62,953 bases of DNA from positions 15,251-78,203 of the forward strand of contig NZ_JAGGOF010000007.1 in NCBI RefSeq assembly GCF_018614775.1, in the 5' to 3' direction. This DNA is from Pseudomonas fluorescens (GTDB lineage: Bacteria; Pseudomonadota; Gammaproteobacteria; Pseudomonadales; Pseudomonadaceae). Positions within the stretch are counted from its first letter, which is position 1. Each line of letters begins with the position of its first letter. Positions 9,862-18,091 of this stretch are shown here, piece after piece. The notes below the pieces were generated by a model that made no database searches, was not told the origin of the DNA, and worked only from the letters and a program-made list of their open reading frames with translations. A program made the position numbers and the translations under genes.

Positions 9862-9876
9862 TGTAGTTTTACTACA
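9862..9876. promoter_or_regulatory. palindromic operator, FadR-type GntR consensus (site 1)
   Basis: TGTAGTTTTACTACA is a perfect palindrome with a 3-base centre. Its core TAGT-TTT-ACTA fits TNGTNNNACNA, the consensus for FadR-subfamily GntR regulators such as PdhR and LldR. It lies 110 bases upstream of aceE. The regulator is inferred and is not in this window. Confidence 0.6.
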
Positions 9877-9914
9877 AATCGTTGGCCGTTTCAGCTTTTC
9901 GAATGTATAGACGA

Positions 9915-9927
9915 GTAGTAAAACTAC
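9915..9927. promoter_or_regulatory. palindromic operator, FadR-type GntR consensus (site 2)
   Basis: GTAGTAAAACTAC is a perfect palindrome with the same GTAGT/ACTAC half-sites as site 1 but an AAA centre. Centre-to-centre distance to site 1 is 52 bp, close to five helical turns, so bound dimers would face the same side of the DNA. Confidence 0.58.
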
Positions 9928-10075
9928 ACATGAGCGGCTTATGGCCCCTCGTTTCGTTGTGAGAATAATCGTTACTGTTGGTCTTTAGCCAACTCGAACA
10001 GGTAAAAACTTGATGTCGGCTGCCAATAAAATCAGATTTTCAGCTATTTATCATCTTTGTTCGACAGTCGATCAG

Positions 10076-10100
10076 GTAGTGGTTTTTGAAAAAACACTAC
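10076..10100. promoter_or_regulatory. imperfect inverted repeat upstream of glnE
   Basis: Arms of 12 bases (GTAGTGGTTTTT and AAAAAACACTAC) flank a single G with one mismatch. The outer GTAGT/ACTAC letters echo the two aceE-side palindromes, but the spacing is wider. It ends 34 bases before the glnE ATG. It may be a third, diverged operator or an RNA hairpin in the glnE leader. Confidence 0.4.
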
Positions 10101-10134
10101 ATCCAGCCTTTCCCGCGCCGATCAAGGATAGACC

Positions 10135-13086
10135 ATGAGCCTGCCCTCGCTTGCCCCAATACCGGAAATGGTACCGGTCATTCTCCAGCCATTGGTCAGT
10201 CGGGCCGAGCAGTCGTTCCGTGCGGCGGTCGCTTTGCTCGACGACGACCATGGCCTGTCGAGCTGGACGCCGCAGCGCTGGGATGCGTTCAATCGTATCG
10301 CCGCCGCCAGTGACTTTGTCATCGAGCAAAGTGTGCGTGACCCTTCGATGCTGCTGGCGCTGGTGCGCAGCGGCGAACTGGACCGCAGCCTGGCCGCTGG
10401 CGAGATGCGCGGGCAGATCGGCGCCGCGGTAAAGGCCGCCGAGACAGAAGACGAACTGGGTCGCGTCCTGCGTCGCCAGCGCACCCGTCAGCAGGTGCGG
10501 ATCATCTGGCGTGACCTGACCCGCCAGGCCGATCTGGTGCAGACCTGTCGCGACCTCTCGGACATGGCCGACACCTGTATCGACGAAGCCTATCAATGGT
10601 TGTACCAGCGCCTCAGCCAGCAATTCGGCACGCCGACCGGCCGGCGTAGCGGCGAGCCGCAGCAGATGGTCATCCTTGGCATGGGCAAGCTGGGGGCGGT
10701 GGAGCTGAACATGTCGTCGGACATCGACCTCATCTTCGCTTATCCCGAGGGCGGCGAAACCGTCGGCGTGAAGCGGCCGCTGGATAACCAGGAATTCTTC
10801 ATTCGCGTGGGCCAGCGGCTGATCAAGGCCCTGGACCCGATCACCGTTGACGGTTTTGTCTTCCGCGTCGACATGCGCCTGCGCCCCTATGGTTCGGCCG
10901 GTGCGCTGGTGCTCAGCTTCAACGCCCTGGAACAGTATTACCAGGACCAGGGTCGCGACTGGGAACGCTACGCGATGATCAAGGCGCGGGTGGTGGCGGG
11001 CGACCAGGTCGCCGGTGCGCAACTGCTCGACATGCTGCGCCCGTTCGTCTATCGCCGTTACCTGGACTTCTCCGCCATCGAAGCGCTGCGGACCATGAAG
11101 CAGTTGATCCAGCAGGAAGTGCGGCGCAAGGGCATGGCCGACAACATCAAGCTGGGCTCGGGGGGCATTCGTGAGGTGGAGTTCATTGCCCAGGCGTTCC
11201 AGCTGATCCATGGCGGTCGCGACCTGAGCCTGCAACAGCGTCCGCTGCTGAAAGTGCTGGGCACTCTGGAAGGCCAGGGTTATCTGCCGGCCAAGGTGGT
11301 CGATGAGCTGCGTCAGGGCTATGAATTCCTGCGTTATACCGAACACGCGATCCAGGCCATCGGCGACCGCCAGACCCAGATGCTCCCGGACAGTCCGCAG
11401 GATCAGGCGCGTATTGCGTTCATGCTGGGTTTTGCCGATTGGGCGGCGTTCCATGAGCGATTGATGCACTGGCGTGAGCGGGTGGCCTGGCATTTTGGCC
11501 AGGTCATTGCTGACCCGGATGAAGAGGAGGGCGGTGAGAGCGAAGTGGTGGTGGGCGGCGAATGGCTGCCTTTGTGGGAAGACAGCCAGGATGAAGAGGC
11601 CGCGTGCCGTCAGTTGGAGGAGGGCGGCTTCGCCGATGCGGCCAAGGCCCTCAAGGCGCTCGCCGTCCTGCGCGGCAGTCCACAGCTGCGCGCCATGCAG
11701 CGCCTGGGTCGCGAGCGCTTGGATGCCTTCATCCCCCGGCTGCTGGCCCAGGCGGTGGAGCATGCCAACCCGGATCTGGTGCTTGAGCGGGTTCTGCCGC
11801 TGGTGGAGGCGGTTGCCCGGCGTTCGGCTTACCTGGTGCTGCTGACGGAAAATCCCGGCGCCTTGCGACGCTTGCTGACGCTATGCGCGGCGAGTCCGTG
11901 GATCGCCGAGCAGATCACCCGCTTTCCTTTGCTGCTCGATGAGTTGCTCAACGAGGGCCGCTTGTTCAAGCCGCCACTGGCGCCGGAGCTGGCGGCGGAA
12001 TTGCGTGAGCGCCTGACGCGGATCCCCGAGGATGATCTGGAACAGCAAATGGAGGCGCTGCGGCATTTCAAGCTGGCCCACCGTCTGCGGGTGGCGGCGT
12101 CGGAAATCGCCGGCAGCCTGCCGCTGATGAAAGTCAGTGATTACCTGACCTGGCTGGCCGAGGCGATTCTCGAGCAGGTGCTGGCGTTGGCCTGGCGCCA
12201 GACGGCGGCCAAGCATGGCGTGCCGCTGCGCACCGACGGCAGCTTGTGCGATCCGGGCTTCATCATTGTCGGTTATGGGAAAGTCGGCGGCCTGGAATTG
12301 GGGCATGGTTCCGACCTGGACCTGGTGTTCATCCACGATGGCGATCCCCAGGCGGAAACCGATGGCCCGAAACCGATCGACGGCGCACAGTTCTTCACCC
12401 GGCTTGGCCAGCGGATCATTCACTTGCTGACGGCTCAGACCAATTCCGGACAGCTTTATGAAGTGGACATGCGCTTGCGTCCGTCCGGGGCGTCGGGGTT
12501 GTTGGTCAGCTCCCTCGGGGCGTTTGCCCGTTACCAGGAAAATGAAGCCTGGACCTGGGAGCATCAGGCGCTGGTGCGGGCCCGGGTGCTGGTGGGCAGC
12601 CAGGATGTGGGCAGCGCATTCGAAAAAGTCCGCGCCCAGGTGTTGGGGCGCAAGCGGGATCTGCCCACGTTGCGCCAGGAGGTCAGCGAGATGCGCGCCA
12701 AGATGCGCGATAACCTCGGCAGCAAGGCCACCGGCGCCGGTACCGCGCCAAATGCCTTCGAGGCCTCGGCGCCCTTCGACCTCAAGCAGGACGCCGGAGG
12801 TATCGTCGATATTGAATTTATGGTGCAATACGCGGCCCTGGCGTGGTCCGAGGAACACCCGTCACTGCTGCGCTACACCGACAACATCCGCATCCTGGAA
12901 GGGTTGCAGGACGTCGGGCTGATGCCAGCCGAAGACACCACCCTGTTGCGCGAGGCTTATAAAGCCTACCGCGCCGCCGCTCACCGCCAGGCCTTGCAGA
13001 AAGAAGCCGGGGTGATTACAGGCGACCAGTTCGTGGAGGAGCGCCGGCAGGTGCTACGGATCTGGCGGGAGCTGGGGCTGAGCTGA
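10135..13086 (+). CDS. glnE: bifunctional glutamine synthetase adenylyltransferase/deadenylase
   Basis: Adds and removes AMP on a tyrosine of glutamine synthetase according to nitrogen status, under control of PII. The 983 residues contain two nucleotidyltransferase domains. The N-terminal adenylyl-removing domain carries GMGKLGAVELNMSSDIDLIF and the C-terminal adenylyl-transferring domain carries GYGKVGGLELGHGSDLDLVF; the paired acidic residues (D-x-D) are intact in both. Length agrees with pseudomonad GlnE. The AAGGA element about 7 bases ahead supports the ATG. It is divergent from aceE, as in other pseudomonads. Confidence 0.97.
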   Translation: MSLPSLAPIPEMVPVILQPLVSRAEQSFRAAVALLDDDHGLSSWTPQRWDAFNRIAAASDFVIEQSVRDPSMLLALVRSGELDRSLAAGEMRGQIGAAVKAAETEDELGRVLRRQRTRQQVRIIWRDLTRQADLVQTCRDLSDMADTCIDEAYQWLYQRLSQQFGTPTGRRSGEPQQMVILGMGKLGAVELNMSSDIDLIFAYPEGGETVGVKRPLDNQEFFIRVGQRLIKALDPITVDGFVFRVDMRLRPYGSAGALVLSFNALEQYYQDQGRDWERYAMIKARVVAGDQVAGAQLLDMLRPFVYRRYLDFSAIEALRTMKQLIQQEVRRKGMADNIKLGSGGIREVEFIAQAFQLIHGGRDLSLQQRPLLKVLGTLEGQGYLPAKVVDELRQGYEFLRYTEHAIQAIGDRQTQMLPDSPQDQARIAFMLGFADWAAFHERLMHWRERVAWHFGQVIADPDEEEGGESEVVVGGEWLPLWEDSQDEEAACRQLEEGGFADAAKALKALAVLRGSPQLRAMQRLGRERLDAFIPRLLAQAVEHANPDLVLERVLPLVEAVARRSAYLVLLTENPGALRRLLTLCAASPWIAEQITRFPLLLDELLNEGRLFKPPLAPELAAELRERLTRIPEDDLEQQMEALRHFKLAHRLRVAASEIAGSLPLMKVSDYLTWLAEAILEQVLALAWRQTAAKHGVPLRTDGSLCDPGFIIVGYGKVGGLELGHGSDLDLVFIHDGDPQAETDGPKPIDGAQFFTRLGQRIIHLLTAQTNSGQLYEVDMRLRPSGASGLLVSSLGAFARYQENEAWTWEHQALVRARVLVGSQDVGSAFEKVRAQVLGRKRDLPTLRQEVSEMRAKMRDNLGSKATGAGTAPNAFEASAPFDLKQDAGGIVDIEFMVQYAALAWSEEHPSLLRYTDNIRILEGLQDVGLMPAEDTTLLREAYKAYRAAAHRQALQKEAGVITGDQFVEERRQVLRIWRELGLS

Positions 13087-13138
13087 GTATTGAATGTGGG
13101 AGTGGGTGTTTGTTGCACTCGGGTTGGATGAATAACCC

Positions 13139-13228
13139 TGTGGGAGCGAGCTTGCTCGCGAAAGCGGTGGCGCAGGCGACATGGATGTTGAGTGTGCCGG
13201 CCCCATCGCGAGCAAGCTCGCTCCCACA
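13139..13228. repeat. REPIN: two inverted REPs between glnE and waaF
   Basis: A 22-base unit at 13139-13160 (begins TGTGGGAGCGAGCTTGCTCG) and its exact reverse complement at 13207-13228 enclose a 46-base spacer. Same family as the doublet at 41-135. Confidence 0.88.
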
Positions 13229-13294
13229 ATGGATTCACGGTGTGTTGTAGATTGAAGGCAACAGGCAAAACCTAAGCCACAGTGATTCTCGAGG

Positions 13295-13326
13295 CGGGGA
13301 GGCGTAGGCCTCCCCGTAGCGTTTTT
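13295..13326 (+). terminator. terminator-like hairpin just before waaF
   Basis: A perfect 9-bp stem (CGGGGAGGC at 13295-13303 with GCCTCCCCG at 13308-13316, 4-base loop) is followed by TAGCG and five T residues. The five intervening bases make it a weak intrinsic terminator. It could end glnE transcription or act as a leader hairpin for waaF, whose GGAA ribosome-binding site follows directly. Confidence 0.5.
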
Positions 13327-13335
13327 GGAAGCCAC

Positions 13336-14370
13336 ATGAATATTCTGATCGTTGGGCCCAGTTGGGTCGGTGACATGGTGATGGCGCAGACCCTGTTCCA
13401 GTGCCTGAAACAGCGCCATCCGCAGTGCGAAATCGACGTCCTGGCCCCCGAGTGGAGCCGGCCGATCCTGGAGCGCATGCCTCAGGTACGCAAGGCCTTG
13501 AGCTTCCCGCTCGGCCACGGCGCGCTTGAGCTGGCGACCCGTCGACGCATCGGCAAATCCCTCGCCGGTCAATATGACCAGGCGATCCTGTTGCCCAACT
13601 CGCTGAAGTCTGCGTTGGTGCCGTTCTTTGCCGGCATCCCCAAGCGCACCGGCTGGCGCGGCGAGTTCCGCTACGGTTTGCTCAACGACGTGCGCAGGCT
13701 GGACAAGGAACGTTACCCACTGATGATCGAGCGCTTCATGGCCCTGGCCTACGAGCGCGGGGCCGAGTTGCCCACGCCGTACCCGCGCCCAAGCCTTGCC
13801 ATCGATCCGGTGAGCCGCGCTGCAGCGCTGGCCAAATTCGGCCTGAGCCTGGATCGTCCGGTGTTAGCCCTGTGTCCGGGGGCCGAGTTCGGCGAGTCCA
13901 AGCGCTGGCCGGCCGAGCACTACGCCCAGGTCGCCGAGGCGAAGATTCGGGACGGTTGGCAAGTCTGGCTGTTCGGCTCGAAAAAGGATCACCCGGTGGG
14001 CGAGGACATCCGCTCACGGCTGATCCCGGGGCTGCGGGAAGAGTCGGTGAACCTCAGTGGCGACACGTCCCTGGCCGAGGCCATCGACCTGCTGTCCTGC
14101 GCTGATTCGGTGGTCTCCAACGACTCCGGCCTGATGCACGTGGCTGCCGCCCTGAATCGCCCGTTGGTGGCGGTCTACGGCTCCACCTCGCCAGGCTTTA
14201 CGCCGCCATTGGCCGATCAGGTCGAGATCGTGCGCCTGGGCCTGGAATGCAGTCCGTGCTTTGATCGCACCTGCCGTTTCGGTCATTACAACTGCCTGCG
14301 CCAACTCATGCCGCCGTCGGTGAGCGATGCCCTGGAGCGTTTGCAGAGCACACCCGTGGAGGTTCAGTAA
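13336..14370 (+). CDS. waaF: ADP-heptose:LPS heptosyltransferase II
   Basis: Adds the second L-glycero-D-manno-heptose to the LPS inner core at the cytoplasmic face of the inner membrane. The 344-residue protein is a GT9-family enzyme beginning MNILIVGPSWVGDMVMAQTL. It has the C-terminal nucleotide-sugar site around SNDSGLMHVAAAL and the paired cysteines of this family (SPCFDRTCRFGHYNCL). I chose the ATG at 13336 over an upstream in-frame start because the extra 18 residues would run through the hairpin and GGAA precedes this ATG. First gene of the LPS core operon; waaC follows after one base. Confidence 0.95.
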   Translation: MNILIVGPSWVGDMVMAQTLFQCLKQRHPQCEIDVLAPEWSRPILERMPQVRKALSFPLGHGALELATRRRIGKSLAGQYDQAILLPNSLKSALVPFFAGIPKRTGWRGEFRYGLLNDVRRLDKERYPLMIERFMALAYERGAELPTPYPRPSLAIDPVSRAAALAKFGLSLDRPVLALCPGAEFGESKRWPAEHYAQVAEAKIRDGWQVWLFGSKKDHPVGEDIRSRLIPGLREESVNLSGDTSLAEAIDLLSCADSVVSNDSGLMHVAAALNRPLVAVYGSTSPGFTPPLADQVEIVRLGLECSPCFDRTCRFGHYNCLRQLMPPSVSDALERLQSTPVEVQ

Positions 14371-14371
14371 C

Positions 14372-15430
14372 TTGCGGGTATTGCTGATCAAGACTTCTTC
14401 GCTAGGGGATGTGGTCCACACGCTGCCGGCCCTGACCGACGCGGCGCGAGCGATCCCCGGGATCAAATTCGATTGGGTGGTGGAAGAAGGCTTCGCCGAG
14501 ATCCCGACCTGGCACCCGGCCGTGGGCAAGGTCATCCCGGTGGCGATCCGTCGCTGGCGCAAGAACCTCTGGCAGACCATCAGGAGCGGCGAGTGGCGAC
14601 GCTTCAAGCAAAGCCTGCGCGCCGAAAAGTATGATCTGGTGATCGATGCCCAGGGCCTGCTGAAAAGCGCCTGGCTGACCCGTTACGTCAAGGCCCCGGT
14701 CGCCGGCCTGGATAAACATTCGGCCCGCGAGCCCATCGCCGCGCGCTTTTATTCCCGCCGCCTGGCGGTAGCCGGTGGCCAGCACGCGGTGGAGCGCGTG
14801 CGGCAGTTGTTCGCCGTGGCACTGGGGTATGACCTGCCCCGGACCCTGGGCAGCTACGGCCTGAATGTCGATCGCCTGGTTGAATTGCCGCGCAAGTACC
14901 CTTATGTGGTGTTCCTGCATGGCACAACGTGGGAATCCAAGCACTGGCCCGAGTTGTACTGGCGCCAGCTCACCGAGCGCATGGGGCAGCTCGGCGTGGT
15001 GGTGAAGCTGCCATGGGGCAGCCCGCTGGAGAAAGCCCGGGCCGAGCGCATTGCCAAAGGCCTGCGCAACGTCGAAGTGTTGCCGAAGCTGAACCTGGGC
15101 GGCATGGGCAAGGTGCTCGCCGGTGCCCAGGCCTGCGTGGCGGTGGACACCGGCCTCGGTCATCTGGCCGCGGCCCTGGACGTGCCGACCCTTTCACTGC
15201 TGGGTCCGACCAACCCGATCCTGACCGGTGCCTATGGCAAGAGCCAGGTTCATCTGGCCAGCGATTTCCCTTGCGCGCCGTGCATGCAAAAACGCTGCAC
15301 TTATCCACCGACCGCCGAAGATGCCCGTCGGTTTGACCTGAAACGCGAGCAGCCCCTGTGCTTCACGCGTCTGAACCCCGAGCGTGTTGCCAGCCAACTG
15401 AGCACGTTATTGGCTGAGGAGCCGCGCTGA
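14372..15430 (+). CDS. waaC: LPS heptosyltransferase I
   Basis: Transfers the first heptose onto Kdo in the inner core. GT9 family, 352 residues, with N-terminal LRVLLIKTSSLGDVVHTLPA and the C-terminal VDTGLGHLAAAL donor site. The start is taken as TTG at 14372: GGAGG at 14358-14362 is correctly spaced, and the residues from here match the conserved start of WaaC. The upstream ATG at 14327 would overlap waaF by 44 bases. The stop overlaps waaG by one base (TGATG). Confidence 0.94.
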   Translation: MRVLLIKTSSLGDVVHTLPALTDAARAIPGIKFDWVVEEGFAEIPTWHPAVGKVIPVAIRRWRKNLWQTIRSGEWRRFKQSLRAEKYDLVIDAQGLLKSAWLTRYVKAPVAGLDKHSAREPIAARFYSRRLAVAGGQHAVERVRQLFAVALGYDLPRTLGSYGLNVDRLVELPRKYPYVVFLHGTTWESKHWPELYWRQLTERMGQLGVVVKLPWGSPLEKARAERIAKGLRNVEVLPKLNLGGMGKVLAGAQACVAVDTGLGHLAAALDVPTLSLLGPTNPILTGAYGKSQVHLASDFPCAPCMQKRCTYPPTAEDARRFDLKREQPLCFTRLNPERVASQLSTLLAEEPR

Positions 15431-16554
15431 TGCAATTGGCTTTTGTCCTGTACAAGTACTTCCCGTTCGGAGGCCTGCAGCGTGACTTTATGCGCATCGC
15501 CTTGGAATGCCAGCAGCGCGGTCACCAGATCCGCGTCTACACGCTGATCTGGGAGGGTGATATCCCGCCGGGCTTCGAAGTGCTGGTGGCACCGGTCAAG
15601 GCGTTGTTCAACCACCGGCGTAATGAAAAACTCAGCGCGTGGATGGAGGCCGACCTGGCCAGGCGCCCCGTGGACCGGTTGATCGGCTTCAACAAGATGC
15701 CCGGACTGGACGTGTATTACGCCGCCGATGGTTGCTTCGAGGACAAGGCGCAGAACTTGCGCAACTCCCTGTACCGACGCTGGGGCCGCTACCGGCATTT
15801 CGCCGAGTACGAGCGGGCGGTGTTCGCCAGGGACGCCAAGACTGAGGTCTTGATGATCTCCGAAGTCCAGCAGCCATTGTTCATCAAGCACTACGGCACG
15901 CCGCTGGAGCGCTTCCACCTGCTGCCGCCGGGCATCGCCCAGGACCGTCGGCGTCCCGCTGACGCCGACGCGATCCGCGCCGCGTTCCGTGCCGAATTCG
16001 AGTTGGCCGACGATGACCTGCTGCTGGTGCAGATCGGCTCCGGGTTCAAGACCAAGGGCGTGGATCGCAGCCTCAAGGCCCTGGCCGCGCTGCCCGCCGA
16101 ATTGAGAAAACGTACCCGGCTGTTTGTAATCGGCCAGGACGACCCCAAGGTATTCCAGTTACAGAGTGCCGCGCTGGGGCTCGGAGACAACGTGCGGTTC
16201 CTCAAGGGGCGCAGTGATATCCCGCGTTTCCTGTTGGGCGCCGACCTGTTGATCCATCCGGCGTACAACGAAAACACCGGCACGGTATTGCTTGAAGCGC
16301 TGGTGGCCGGGCTACCGGTGCTGGTCAGCGCGGTGTGTGGGTACGCCCACTACATCGCCGAAGCCGACAGCGGCCTGGTGCTGGACGAGCCATTCGAACA
16401 GGCGCAACTCACCGAGTACCTGGGTCGTATGTTGAGCGATGCCGATGCGCGGGCGACCTGGCGTCGCAACGGCCTGGCCTTCGCCGAGACGGCCGACCTC
16501 TACAGCATGCCGCAGCACGCGGCCGACGTGATATTGGCGGAGCACGCACAATGA
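15430..16554 (+). CDS. waaG: LPS core alpha-1,3-glucosyltransferase WaaG type
   Basis: GT4-family glycosyltransferase that adds the first outer-core hexose to heptose II; in P. aeruginosa this residue is galactosamine. The 374 residues begin MQLAFVLYKYFPFGGLQRD, the conserved WaaG acceptor loop. They end with the GT4 donor-binding segment NENTGTVLLEALVAGLPVLVS, whose two glutamates are spaced by seven residues. Its start overlaps the waaC stop and its stop overlaps waaP in an ATGA, indicating coupled translation. Confidence 0.94.
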   Translation: MQLAFVLYKYFPFGGLQRDFMRIALECQQRGHQIRVYTLIWEGDIPPGFEVLVAPVKALFNHRRNEKLSAWMEADLARRPVDRLIGFNKMPGLDVYYAADGCFEDKAQNLRNSLYRRWGRYRHFAEYERAVFARDAKTEVLMISEVQQPLFIKHYGTPLERFHLLPPGIAQDRRRPADADAIRAAFRAEFELADDDLLLVQIGSGFKTKGVDRSLKALAALPAELRKRTRLFVIGQDDPKVFQLQSAALGLGDNVRFLKGRSDIPRFLLGADLLIHPAYNENTGTVLLEALVAGLPVLVSAVCGYAHYIAEADSGLVLDEPFEQAQLTEYLGRMLSDADARATWRRNGLAFAETADLYSMPQHAADVILAEHAQ

Positions 16555-17357
16555 AACTGATGCTGGCCGAACCGTTCAAGCGCCTGTGGGCCGGGCGCGA
16601 TGCGTTCGCCGAAGTCGAGGCGCTCCAGGGCGAGGTCTATCGTGAACTGGAAGCCCGGCGCACCTTGCGCACGGAGGTGGACGGTCGCGGCTTTTTCGTG
16701 AAAATCCACCGTGGCATCGGCTGGGGCGAAATCTTCAAGAACCTGCTTACCGCCAAGCTGCCGGTCCTGGGTGCGGGCCAGGAATGGACGGCGATTCAGC
16801 GCTTGCACGAAGCCGGTGTGCCGACCATGACCGCTGTCGCATACGGTGAAAAAGGCAGCAACCCGGCAGACCAGCATTCGTTCATCGTCACCGAAGAATT
16901 GGCGCCGACGGTCAGTCTTGAGGACTTCAGCATCGACTGGGTCAAGCAGCCGCCGCAACCGGCCCTCAAGCGTGCACTGATTGCCGAAGTGGCGCGCATG
17001 ACCGGCATGATGCACCGCGCGGGGGTCAACCATCGCGACTGCTACATCTGTCATTTCCTGCTGCACACCGACAAACCGGTCACCCCAGAGGATTTCAGAC
17101 TCTCGGTCATCGACCTGCACCGCGCCCAGACCCGCCCGGCCATTACCCGTCGCTGGCGCGACAAGGACCTGGCCGCGCTGTATTTCTCGGCGCTGGACAT
17201 TGGTCTGACCCGGCGCGACAAACTGCGCTTCCTCAAGGGCTATTTCCAACAGCCGCTGCGGCAGATCCTCGCTGAAGAAGCGGCGCTGCTGAGCTGGCTC
17301 GAAGGCAAGGCCAGCAAGCTCTATGCCCGCAAGCAGCGCTACGGGGATGCACTCTGA
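16551..17357 (+). CDS. waaP: LPS core heptose I kinase WaaP
   Basis: ATP-dependent kinase that phosphorylates heptose I of the inner core; essential in P. aeruginosa and needed for core export. The 268-residue protein has the kinase-fold lysine near VKIHRG (Lys51) and the loop HRDCYICHF with Asp163, the known catalytic residue of P. aeruginosa WaaP. The following VIDLHRAQ provides the Mg-binding aspartate. The start is the ATG in the ATGA overlap with waaG. The longer in-frame extension upstream lies inside waaG and is discarded. Confidence 0.95.
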   Translation: MKLMLAEPFKRLWAGRDAFAEVEALQGEVYRELEARRTLRTEVDGRGFFVKIHRGIGWGEIFKNLLTAKLPVLGAGQEWTAIQRLHEAGVPTMTAVAYGEKGSNPADQHSFIVTEELAPTVSLEDFSIDWVKQPPQPALKRALIAEVARMTGMMHRAGVNHRDCYICHFLLHTDKPVTPEDFRLSVIDLHRAQTRPAITRRWRDKDLAALYFSALDIGLTRRDKLRFLKGYFQQPLRQILAEEAALLSWLEGKASKLYARKQRYGDAL

Positions 17358-18091
17358 TGTCGGGTTGGACGCTGGAACCGGCCTACGCCGAGTTGGCGCA
17401 GGATTTCGGCAGCCTCGACGCCGTATTTGCCCTGCAAGGGGAGCGGTTGACCCGTGATCCGTTGTCGGAGGTCATCCGGGTGCAGCGCGGTGGCGTGAAT
17501 TATTACGTCAAGCGCTACGTCGGGGCCGGCAAGGGTTTGCGCCGCTACCTGGGCAAGCCGCGGGTCAAGTCCGAATGGCAGAACCTCAAGCGTTTCGCCA
17601 AGTGGGGTATTCCCACCGCCGAAATCATTGGCTGGGGCCTGGAGCGCAACGGGGCTGCCTACGCCCGTGGCGCGATGATCACCCGCGAGCTGCCGGAGAC
17701 CGAAGATCTCTCGGCCTTGGCCGATCGTCATGATCCGCGGTTGACCGACCGCGCCTGGGTCGATGGCGTAAGCCGGCAATTGGCCGGTTACACGCGAACC
17801 ATGCACGACCACCGCTTTACCCATAATGATCTGAAGTGGCGCAACCTGTTGATCGACGACCGGTCACGGCTGTTTCTGATCGACTGCCCGAACGGGGATT
17901 TCTGGAGCGGCTTCTGGCTCAAGTACCGTATCACCAAGGACTTGGCGTGCCTGGATAAAGTGGCCAAATATCATCTGTCGGCGACACAGCGGCTGCGCTT
18001 TTACTTGCAATACCGCCAGTGCGACCGGCTCGACGCACGCGATAAGAAGCGCATCCGTCACGTGGTGAGATTTTTCGAGGGGCGTGAATGA
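17357..18091 (+). CDS. LPS core kinase, InaA/Kdo kinase-like family (PA5008 type)
   Basis: Predicted cytoplasmic sugar kinase of the LPS core cluster, 244 residues. It keeps the kinase-fold catalytic residues: HNDLKWRN with Asp158 and Asn163, then FLIDCPNG with Asp176. The ATP-site lysine is likely in YYVKRY (Lys52). It overlaps waaP by one base and the next gene by four, so it is translated with them. The PA5008 homologue has been named WapP, a putative heptose kinase; I leave the symbol out because the precise substrate cannot be read here. Confidence 0.85.
   Translation: MSGWTLEPAYAELAQDFGSLDAVFALQGERLTRDPLSEVIRVQRGGVNYYVKRYVGAGKGLRRYLGKPRVKSEWQNLKRFAKWGIPTAEIIGWGLERNGAAYARGAMITRELPETEDLSALADRHDPRLTDRAWVDGVSRQLAGYTRTMHDHRFTHNDLKWRNLLIDDRSRLFLIDCPNGDFWSGFWLKYRITKDLACLDKVAKYHLSATQRLRFYLQYRQCDRLDARDKKRIRHVVRFFEGRE

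Larger units (their letters stand above)
9753..10134. promoter_or_regulatory. divergent aceE-glnE control region
   Basis: This 382-bp gap between two divergent genes has no convincing coding frame and is richer in A+T than its surroundings. It holds a 15-bp palindrome at 9862-9876, a 13-bp palindrome at 9915-9927 with the same half-site, and an imperfect 25-bp inverted repeat at 10076-10100. A glnE ribosome-binding site (AAGGA) lies near 10124. I could not place the -35/-10 boxes with confidence. Confidence 0.7.

Noticed and set aside
7251..9866. A long open frame of 871 codons on the plus strand across aceE
   Set aside because: It is the shadow of aceE: GC-rich codon use on the minus strand leaves the complementary frame free of stops, and its product is a low-complexity Val/Leu/Gln/Arg-rich sequence without motifs.
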